Below, piece after piece: positions 4,979 to 10,569 of a stretch of DNA of 10,569 nucleotides. The DNA comes from an uncultured Eubacteriales bacterium (GTDB lineage: Bacteria > Bacillota > Clostridia > Monoglobales > Monoglobaceae). The notes under the pieces are model-generated. The model ran no database searches, was not told the origin of the DNA, and saw only the letters and a list, made by a program, of their open reading frames with translations. The stretch's first letter is position 1, and every line of letters begins with the position of its first letter. The position numbers and the translations under genes are program-made. The stretch is from contig CATVQN010000016.1 in the NCBI GenBank assembly GCA_958346135.1, positions 1-10,569 of the forward strand. Reading direction: 5' to 3'.

Positions 4979-7843
4979 ATGGCACAAAAATCGGAGCAAA
5001 AAGGGAAAACCGGAGGACAGCGTCCGAAAACGGCGGCCGCCAAATCCTCTAAAACGGCAAAGCCTGCTTCGCCGCCGAAGAAAAAAAACACTGCGGTCGG
5101 GAAGAAAACCGACAATGCCGAAAGAGCGACCCAAACCGGGTCGGTAAAAAGAAAGGCATTGTCCAACGAAATTAAGGGGATCCTGATTATCGCCTGCGGC
5201 GTGTTTCTGCTGTTTTCTTTTTTAAGCGAGGCAACCGGTGTAGTAGGCGGATTCTTAAAAAGTGTCTTTTACGGACTGTTGGGATTTTCCAGCGCCATCA
5301 GCTGTATCTTTTTGATTTTGACGGGACTGCAGATCTTTTTCAACAAAGAAGGCCGGGGCAATGCAGGACGGTTTCTCCTGCTGCTGGGGCTGGTCCTTGC
5401 TACCTCGATTCTGGTCTCGCTCACTGCCGGAAACACCCATCCGGTACCAGGTACCTTCACCGACCAGGTGGTCAGCCTGTACCAAAGCGGAATTGACGGT
5501 GACGGCGGCGGTGTCATCGGCGGCGGTATCTGCAAACTCCTGGTCATGCTCATCGGCGTTGCCGGCACCTGGGTGCTGACGATTGCGCTGGAACTGATTT
5601 TGGGAATCCTGCTGACCGGCATCTCCATTGAAGCGGCATTTCGGAAATTCGGCTTGCTTTTGCGCCGGCAGTCACGCCAGGTACAGGAATATGCCAGCCA
5701 TGAAATTGAAATGGACGGCTATGATGCGGAAGAACAGCAAACCAGCCAAACTCCCTCTGTGCCTTTCTGGAAAAGGCGCCGCCGCAGGGAGCCGACGACT
5801 AAGCCTGAGGCCGCTTCGGCGCCCCAAAAGAAACAGAGCGAATTTTTTGATCAATATTTCTCGGGGCAGGAGCCCATTTCTGAGCCGGTTTCCAATCAGG
5901 AGGACGACGGTCCCAAGGAAGACCACGACAATACGCAGGGGGTTCCAAAGCGGTTTACCTTTACGGAAGATGACGAGCTTCTTAAGGATATTCTGCCGCC
6001 GGAATCGGAGTCGGAGTTGGAGGAGCAGCTGCCATTCCGTATTGATAACATGAAAACCGGTATCCTCAGCGAGCTTCCGGAAACCGGGGAGGACGGCAGT
6101 GTGGTACCCCGGGAAAATCCCGAAGATGAGGATCCGGTGTTTACGCCGCCCTCGGAAGCAAAGCTTCAGGATGTAGCAGATCCTATGACCAAAAAGGCCA
6201 TGGAGGCCGGCGTTCCTCTGGATCGTGCCGTGGTGGCCGGACGCAAAATGGCGGTGCAGGAGGCAGAAGGCGAAATGACGCCCGAGGAGCATATTGAAAA
6301 CCAGATTGCGGAAACTGCGGCAGTGCCTCCCAGAGTGGTAGAATATTTTATGCCTACGCTGGATCTGCTGGATCCTCCCAAGCCAAGAAAACTCTCCCGC
6401 CGGGAAATCCGGGCGGAGTTGGAGGAAAAGGCCAACCGTCTGCTTGACACTCTGCGCAGCTTTAAGGTCGATGCCAAGATTATCAATATTACCCAAGGGC
6501 CCTCGGTAACCCGATTCGAGCTGCAGCCCGGAGTCGGAATTAAGGTTTCCAAAATCACCGGGCTGTCTGATGACATTGCTTTGAGCCTTGCGGCCCCGGG
6601 GATTCGAATTGAAGCGCCGATTCCGGGGAAATCGGCTATCGGCATTGAAATTCCAAACAAGGAAGCCAGCCCGGTACCCATCCGGGAGGTTTTAGAGAGT
6701 GACAAATTTCAGGCCTTCCCGTCAAAAACAGCCTTTGCCTTAGGTAAGGATATTGCGGGAAGCTGTGTGGTTGCGGATATTGCCAAGTTCCCCCATATCC
6801 TGATTGCCGGCCAGACCGGCTCCGGCAAGAGTGTGTGTATCAACTCCCTGATTTTAAGTATTCTCTTTAAAGCCAGACCGGATGAGGTAAAGCTGATTAT
6901 GGTTGATCCGAAGATGGTAGAGCTGGGTATCTATAACGGGATTCCCCACTTGCTGATTCCGGTGGTAACCGATCCGAAGCACGCCGCCGGCGCCCTGAAC
7001 TGGGCGGTGGGCGAGATGCAGAACCGCTACAATCTGTTAAAGGACAACAACGTCCGAAATCTAAAGGGCTACAACGCCTTGATGGAGGAGCGGGGCGAAC
7101 CGGAATCCAAGCTGCCGGAAATTGTGATTATCATTGACGAGTTTGCCGACTTGATGATGGCGGCCAAAAGCGAGGTTGAGGACGCCATCAACCGCTTAGC
7201 GGCGCTGGCTCGTGCGGCAGGAATGTATCTGGTGATTGCCACCCAGCGGCCTACGGTCAATGTCATTACCGGCGTAATTAAGGCGAACATTCCCTCTCGG
7301 ATTGCCTTTAACGTGACCTCCCAAATCGACAGCCGTACGATTATCGATTCTCCCGGTGCAGAAAAGCTCCTGGGCCGCGGCGATATGCTCTATAACCCCA
7401 GCGGCGCCATGAAGCCCATGCGGATTCAAGGGAACTTTGTCTCTGACCAGGAAATCGAGCGGGTGATTGACTTCATCAAGGGCCAATACGAAGCCTGCTA
7501 TGACGAAGAAATTATTGAAAACATTCAGAAGGAGCAGGAACGCGTCAATGCCAATCTGGAGCATAATGCCCAAAACGGCGGCGAGGCCGACGAGCCCTCT
7601 GTCCGCGGCGGTGAGGCCAGAGACGAGTTGTTTTTCCAGGCGGTGGAAATGGTGCTGGATAACGGTCAGGCCTCGGTTGCCATGTTCCAGCGGCGGTTCA
7701 AGATAGGGTATCAGCGCGCGGCACGGCTGATTGACCAGATGGAGGAGCGGAGAATTATCGGTCCCTATGAAGGAACCAAACCGCGGCAGGTGCTGATTAC
7801 CAGACAGGAATTTAACGAGATGCGGATGAATGCACAGGAATAA
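4979..7843 (+). CDS. FtsK/SpoIIIE-family DNA translocase
   Basis: A 954-residue membrane-anchored ATP-driven DNA pump that clears chromosome ends through the division septum or, as SpoIIIE, into the forespore. The order is: a lysine/alanine-rich cytoplasmic start (1-65); four membrane segments (about 66-84, 95-121, 131-150 and 184-213) with a glycine-rich extracytoplasmic loop (171-183); a long acidic, Pro/Glu-rich linker (about 230-465); the alpha domain (about 465-595); the RecA-like motor, with Walker A GQTGSGKS (611-618, K617) and Walker B IVIIIDEFAD (715-724, D720-E721); and the winged-helix gamma domain (about 882-947, ending in PYEGTKPRQVLI), which reads polarity sequences in chromosomal DNA. 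All functional parts are intact. The protein is longer than Bacillus SpoIIIE (just under 800), mainly through the N-terminal tail and linker. Sequence alone does not decide between FtsK, SftA-like and SpoIIIE roles; the four membrane segments argue against soluble SftA. It appears to be transcribed alone. Confidence 0.96.
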   Translation: MAQKSEQKGKTGGQRPKTAAAKSSKTAKPASPPKKKNTAVGKKTDNAERATQTGSVKRKALSNEIKGILIIACGVFLLFSFLSEATGVVGGFLKSVFYGLLGFSSAISCIFLILTGLQIFFNKEGRGNAGRFLLLLGLVLATSILVSLTAGNTHPVPGTFTDQVVSLYQSGIDGDGGGVIGGGICKLLVMLIGVAGTWVLTIALELILGILLTGISIEAAFRKFGLLLRRQSRQVQEYASHEIEMDGYDAEEQQTSQTPSVPFWKRRRRREPTTKPEAASAPQKKQSEFFDQYFSGQEPISEPVSNQEDDGPKEDHDNTQGVPKRFTFTEDDELLKDILPPESESELEEQLPFRIDNMKTGILSELPETGEDGSVVPRENPEDEDPVFTPPSEAKLQDVADPMTKKAMEAGVPLDRAVVAGRKMAVQEAEGEMTPEEHIENQIAETAAVPPRVVEYFMPTLDLLDPPKPRKLSRREIRAELEEKANRLLDTLRSFKVDAKIINITQGPSVTRFELQPGVGIKVSKITGLSDDIALSLAAPGIRIEAPIPGKSAIGIEIPNKEASPVPIREVLESDKFQAFPSKTAFALGKDIAGSCVVADIAKFPHILIAGQTGSGKSVCINSLILSILFKARPDEVKLIMVDPKMVELGIYNGIPHLLIPVVTDPKHAAGALNWAVGEMQNRYNLLKDNNVRNLKGYNALMEERGEPESKLPEIVIIIDEFADLMMAAKSEVEDAINRLAALARAAGMYLVIATQRPTVNVITGVIKANIPSRIAFNVTSQIDSRTIIDSPGAEKLLGRGDMLYNPSGAMKPMRIQGNFVSDQEIERVIDFIKGQYEACYDEEIIENIQKEQERVNANLEHNAQNGGEADEPSVRGGEARDELFFQAVEMVLDNGQASVAMFQRRFKIGYQRAARLIDQMEERRIIGPYEGTKPRQVLITRQEFNEMRMNAQE

Positions 7844-7847
7844 AAAG

Positions 7848-7886
7848 AAAGAGAGAACCACGGCGGCGGCCGCGGTTCTCTCTTTT
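7848..7886. terminator. Bidirectional terminator between ftsK and the trmK-nif3 operon
   Basis: A perfect 12-pair outer stem (7848-7859 with 7874-7885) is extended by four inner pairs (7861-7864 with 7869-7872) beyond one A-C mismatch, with a GGCG tetraloop. The + strand ends in TCTTTT; the - strand runs into CTTTCTTTTTATTC. It begins 5 bases after the ftsK stop, and the nif3 stop codon (7885-7887) starts in its arm, so it serves both converging genes. Confidence 0.9.
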
Positions 7887-8682
7887 ATCCGTGAAAATAC
7901 GGAGGTGCATCAGAGGGAATCACATTAAGATCAGAAAACTGAGATTCCAGATACGCACTCACAAAGGAACATATGATGTTTTCGGTTTCAAAATGTCCGG
8001 CATCCACCAGGTTCATTCCCAGTTCAAAGGCCAGCTGTGCCTCATGATGACGGATGTCCGAGGTCACATAAACATCCGCTCCGGCATGGTATGCCGAATA
8101 AATTCCGTCGCCGCCTGCGCCGCTGCAAACTGCCACAGTCCGCACAATGTCCTCCGGCGCACCCACATACCGGATACTGCGGCAGCCCAGAGAATCCCGC
8201 ACCATATCGGTAAAATCCCCCATTTCCATCGGCGAAGGCAAAACCCCTACCCGGCCGATATTACTCAAAGGCTTTCCCGCTCCGTCCCGGCATTCTTCAT
8301 CATAGAATCTGCGGATCTCAGTAAGATCCAGCCGCCTTGCCAAAGCGTCATTCATGCCGCCGTCGGCGTTATCTAAATTGGTGTGGGCACTGTAGACCGA
8401 AATCTCACTGCGAATCAGATTTCGAAGGATACTGCCGGAAACATCCTGTTCTATGATCCGCTTTACCGGTGTGAAAATCAGCGGATGATGAGAAATGATC
8501 ATATCCGCACCGCATTCCGCAGCACGGCGGACATTTTCTGAGGTCACGTCCAGACACACAAACACGGTGGTAACCCGCTGATCCAGATCTCCCACCATCA
8601 ATCCCACATTGTCCCAGTCCTCCGCCAGAGAAGGCGGAGCCAAGGCTTCCATTTTATCCATAATATCCTTTACCTTAATCAT
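7885..8682 (-). CDS. Nif3/YqfO-family dinuclear metal protein (GTP cyclohydrolase 1 type 2 homologue)
   Basis: A 265-residue cytoplasmic Nif3-family protein. The conserved metal site is visible: SHHPLIF (64-70, H65-H66), AHTNLDNADGGMND (99-112, D104) and DAGHFETE (227-234, H230, E232). Conserved WDNVGLMVGD (23-32) and VTSDIRHHEA (206-215) also fit. It is the short form, lacking the PII/CutA-like insertion that makes Bacillus YqfO about 370 residues. The biochemical role of the family is unsettled; the GTP cyclohydrolase name comes from reported activity of some homologues. ATG 8682 is preceded by AAGGAGG (8690-8696) at 7 bases and overlaps the trmK stop by ATGA. The trmK-nif3 pairing is widespread in Firmicutes, sometimes as a fusion or with a zinc-ribbon partner. 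Confidence 0.92.
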   Translation of the reverse strand: MIKVKDIMDKMEALAPPSLAEDWDNVGLMVGDLDQRVTTVFVCLDVTSENVRRAAECGADMIISHHPLIFTPVKRIIEQDVSGSILRNLIRSEISVYSAHTNLDNADGGMNDALARRLDLTEIRRFYDEECRDGAGKPLSNIGRVGVLPSPMEMGDFTDMVRDSLGCRSIRYVGAPEDIVRTVAVCSGAGGDGIYSAYHAGADVYVTSDIRHHEAQLAFELGMNLVDAGHFETENIICSFVSAYLESQFSDLNVIPSDAPPYFHG

Positions 8683-9392
8683 TTTTCTTCCTCCTTCGCT
8701 GCCATCTGCGCCTCCAGCGCAGTAAGCAGCGTGCGGGTAGCTTCCAGTTCCTGTGCGGCGTCTTGGTTTTTCGACTGTTCTATCCCCCGAATTTTTTGTT
8801 TCAGCTTCTTCCTCTGCGCCGCCAGATATTCCTCAAAGTATATCGGTTCGGTTTCTGCCAGCCGACGTCCCAGAAAAATATCCAGGGCATTGGGTGGCTT
8901 CTCCTGTCCCGGCAGCACCGACAAGATATGGTAGAGCTTCTCGCCCTCTTTTGCAAGGTACTCCTCTTCAATCCGAAAGCCGTTTTTCCAGAGTAGCGCC
9001 CGAAGCTCCGGTACAGAACTCATTGGCTGAAGAAGAATCCGGGACGCTTTCGCACATACCGCCAAGCCGTCCTTTAAAATTTCAGCAATCATCAGTCCGC
9101 CCATTCCGGCAATCACAAGGGTATCTGCCTCGCCGGGAGCGAGGATTTGGGCTCCGCTGCCCAGCCGCGCGGAAATCCGGGATTCCATGTGATAACGGCA
9201 AATCGTCACTTGGGCTCGCTCCAGTGGGCCGGGGCGAATATCGGAGGCAACGGCCGTCTTACAGATATCTTTCGCACAGAGATAAACCGGAAGATACGCA
9301 TGATCGGTGCCGATGTCTGCCACACATCGGCAGGGTGTAATTAAATCCGCAATTTTTTGCAGCCGTGGCGTCAAGGTTGGTGCGTTATGCAT
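8679..9392 (-). CDS. trmK: tRNA (adenine(22)-N(1))-methyltransferase
   Basis: A 237-residue class I SAM-dependent methyltransferase of the TrmK/YqfN family, which makes m1A at position 22 of tRNA. It begins with LTPRLQKIADLI (7-18); motif I is VADIGTDHAYLP (24-35); SDIRPGPLERA (50-60) carries the acidic residue that binds the SAM ribose; IAGMGGLMIAEIL (94-106) is the family signature in the catalytic region; and LLQPMSSVPELRALL (120-134) follows. The C-terminal third (about 185-235), rich in Lys, Glu and Gln, reads as the helical coiled-coil domain typical of TrmK. ATG 9392 is supported by AAGGGAG (9400-9406) 7 bases upstream and a good promoter. It is first in an operon with nif3, whose ATG overlaps its TGA. 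Confidence 0.92.
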   Translation of the reverse strand: MHNAPTLTPRLQKIADLITPCRCVADIGTDHAYLPVYLCAKDICKTAVASDIRPGPLERAQVTICRYHMESRISARLGSGAQILAPGEADTLVIAGMGGLMIAEILKDGLAVCAKASRILLQPMSSVPELRALLWKNGFRIEEEYLAKEGEKLYHILSVLPGQEKPPNALDIFLGRRLAETEPIYFEEYLAAQRKKLKQKIRGIEQSKNQDAAQELEATRTLLTALEAQMAAKEEEK

Positions 9393-9425
9393 AACAAAGC
9401 TCCCTTGTTTTTCATTCTATCTGTT

Positions 9426-9454
9426 ATGTTAGTATAAAAATAAATTTTTGTCAA
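9426..9454 (-). promoter_or_regulatory. Sigma-A-type promoter of trmK-nif3
   Basis: On the - strand a consensus TTGACA (9454-9449) stands 17 bases from TAACAT (9431-9426, four of six). The predicted start, near 9419, leaves a leader of about 27 bases that contains the trmK ribosome site. Confidence 0.7.
9433..9438 (+). promoter_or_regulatory. Possible -10 element of the divergent dgt-like gene
   Basis: TATAAA matches the -10 consensus in five of six positions and lies 80 bases before the GTG start. No -35 better than TTTCAT is found at 17 bases, and no TG extension is present. It falls within the spacer of the opposing trmK promoter. This is a weak call. Confidence 0.25.
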
Positions 9455-9517
9455 TACAAAAGAGGAATTCGCAGCTTTTTGTAGAAATAATTTATTAGAA
9501 AAAGGAGGCGGTTTATC

Positions 9518-10516
9518 GTGAATCTCCGAGATGTTACCGAAGAGCAGGAAAAGGCACAACTTTCGCCCTATGCGGCAAAAAGCTGTGAAACCCGAGGCCG
9601 GATGACGCCCGAGGAGCCCTGTGAGCTCCGAACGGATTACCAGCGTGACCGGGATCGGATTATTCATTCCAAGGCCTTTCGGCGGCTCAAACACAAAACA
9701 CAGGTCTTTCTGTCCCCCGAGGGGGATCATTACCGAACCCGTCTGACCCATACGCTTGAGGTCTCCCAGATTGCCAGAACCATCGCCCGGGGTCTGCGGC
9801 TGAACGAGGATCTCACAGAAGCGATTGCACTGGGTCACGACCTGGGCCATACTCCCTTTGGGCATATGGGCGAAAAGGTACTGGACAGAATCTGTCCTCT
9901 GGGGTTTCGGCATAATGAGCAAAGTCTCAGAGTGGTGGACGTACTGGAACGCCCCGGCGGCCTGAACCTTACCTGGGAGGTACGGGACGGCATTCTCTGT
10001 CATACGGGCTCGCAAAAGGCTGCCACGCTGGAAGGACAAATCGTAGCCTATGCCGACAAAATTGCCTATATTAACCATGATATTGACGATGCGGTTCGGG
10101 GCGGTGTGCTGACAAATTACGATATTCCCAAACAATATTCCAAGGTACTGGGCTCCAGACATTCCCAAAGAATCAATACCATGATCTGGGCTGTCATTCG
10201 TGCCAGTATGGATCGGGACGCCATTGATATGGAGACTACTGTCCATGAGGCCATGATGGGACTTCGGGAGTTCATGTTTCAGCGGGTCTATGTATCCGGC
10301 GAACCGCAGCAGGAGGAGAAAAAGGCAGAAGGCGTTCTGGAAGGGCTCTACCGTGCCTACAGTCAAAATCCGGATAAGATTCCACGCAGCATTAAGAACG
10401 CCGGTATGACCAAGGACGTGGATGTTCTAACCAAGGACTATATCGCCGGCATGAGTGACCGCTATGCAGTCTCTAAGTTTACCGAGCTCTATATCCCGTC
10501 CTTTTGGGCAAAATGA
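9518..10516 (+). CDS. dgt: dGTPase-like HD-domain deoxynucleotide triphosphohydrolase
   Basis: A 332-residue cytoplasmic protein of the dGTPase/HD family, which removes triphosphate from deoxynucleoside triphosphates and so trims dNTP pools. The N-terminal signature RTDYQRDRDRIIHSKAFRRLKHKTQVF (38-64) is followed by the HD metal site: H78 in RLTHTLEV, H107-D108 in LGHDLGHTPFGH (with H111 and H116), H132 in FRHNEQS and D180 in YADKIAYINHDIDD. This is the short clostridial/Gram-positive form, well below the about 500 residues of E. coli Dgt. The start is GTG 9518, supported by AAAGGAGG (9501-9508) at 9 bases. In many Clostridia this gene precedes dnaG and rpoD; the 53 bases after its stop show no terminator hairpin, so a cotranscribed gene may follow beyond the edge. 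Substrate preference cannot be read from sequence. Confidence 0.93.
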   Translation: MNLRDVTEEQEKAQLSPYAAKSCETRGRMTPEEPCELRTDYQRDRDRIIHSKAFRRLKHKTQVFLSPEGDHYRTRLTHTLEVSQIARTIARGLRLNEDLTEAIALGHDLGHTPFGHMGEKVLDRICPLGFRHNEQSLRVVDVLERPGGLNLTWEVRDGILCHTGSQKAATLEGQIVAYADKIAYINHDIDDAVRGGVLTNYDIPKQYSKVLGSRHSQRINTMIWAVIRASMDRDAIDMETTVHEAMMGLREFMFQRVYVSGEPQQEEKKAEGVLEGLYRAYSQNPDKIPRSIKNAGMTKDVDVLTKDYIAGMSDRYAVSKFTELYIPSFWAK

Positions 10517-10569
10517 GCTGCTGACTTTTCCCGCACTCCCTCCTGATGAAATTTTTTTGTATTTTAAAG
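10517..10569. other. Non-coding right end of the window
   Basis: I see no start codon with a ribosome site and no stem-loop here. A T7 run in ATTTTTTTG (10550-10557) has no stem before it. The likely next gene (dnaG by clostridial gene order) would begin beyond the edge. Confidence 0.4.

Noticed and set aside
5497..5532. GGCGG-rich repeat within ftsK
   Set aside because: It encodes the Gly/Asp-rich extracytoplasmic loop (DGDGGGVIGGG) in frame and is codon-level low complexity, not a separate repeat element.
5672..6496. A 274-codon open frame on the - strand inside ftsK
   Set aside because: It lies opposite the acidic linker and alpha domain of ftsK, and its Arg/Phe/Leu-rich translation is what reversed Glu/Lys/Pro codons produce. 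No ribosome site or domain supports it.
8753..9340. A 195-codon + strand open frame opposite trmK
   Set aside because: The trmK reading has clear methyltransferase motifs. The opposite frame is Arg/Pro/Ser-rich with no homology I recognise and no ribosome site.
9384..9395. Perfect 12-base palindrome GTTATGCATAAC across the trmK start codon
   Set aside because: It could be an operator or a start-blocking hairpin, but as RNA it leaves no loop without breaking most pairs, and ATGCAT at its centre is a common word. Alone it is too weak to report.
9371..10366. A 331-codon open frame on the - strand, antisense to most of the dgt-like gene
   Set aside because: The opposite frame encodes a complete HD-domain protein with all metal ligands and a good ribosome site. 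The antisense translation has no recognisable domain, and its end overlaps trmK and the trmK promoter. It is a by-product of codon use.
1..10569. Signs of a mobile element, phage, toxin-antitoxin, defence or CRISPR system
   Set aside because: No transposase, integrase, repeat-spacer pattern, terminal inverted repeats or target duplications are seen. All larger genes belong to known housekeeping or transporter families with even codon use.

Overview
The window reads as an ordinary chromosomal segment of an anaerobic, Gram-positive Clostridia-type bacterium of medium GC content. The evidence is the RelA-MBL-HemZ block, the TrmK-Nif3 pair next to a dGTPase-like HD protein, a MepA-like MATE exporter, strong AGGAGG-type ribosome sites and compact ATGA gene overlaps. 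The family or genus cannot be resolved from sequence reading alone. There are no tRNA or rRNA genes, no CRISPR array, no insertion sequence and no phage genes. No stretch longer than 300 bases lacks a gene.

Left block, + strand (1-3620): the 3' end of a RelA/SpoT-type (p)ppGpp synthetase/hydrolase (its ACT domain), a terminator, then a promoter and three genes joined by ATGA start/stop overlaps: a glyoxalase-II-like metallo-beta-lactamase hydrolase, a short form of the radical SAM protein HemZ, and a MATE multidrug exporter. In many Clostridia hisS and aspS follow hemZ; here the exporter takes that place.

Middle block: converging on the exporter from the - strand are metF (5,10-methylenetetrahydrofolate reductase) and a 70-residue protein of unknown function, with a shared bidirectional terminator. 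A 253-base divergent spacer (4726-4978) carries a metF promoter with an adjoining perfect 13-base inverted repeat. It also carries an extended -10 promoter and a leader hairpin for a large FtsK/SpoIIIE DNA translocase (954 residues).

Right block: a second shared terminator separates ftsK from the - strand pair trmK-nif3 (tRNA m1A22 methyltransferase and a Nif3/YqfO metalloprotein), which overlap by ATGA and have a good sigma-A-like promoter. Divergent from them is a dGTPase-like HD phosphohydrolase, ending 53 bases before the window edge.

Most genes are housekeeping: stringent response, one-carbon metabolism, chromosome segregation, tRNA modification and nucleotide pools. I see no undescribed multi-gene system. 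The points most worth a second look are the N-terminally short HemZ, the exporter replacing hisS-aspS, the small MetF-linked protein with no clear ribosome site, and the inverted repeat against the metF -35 element.
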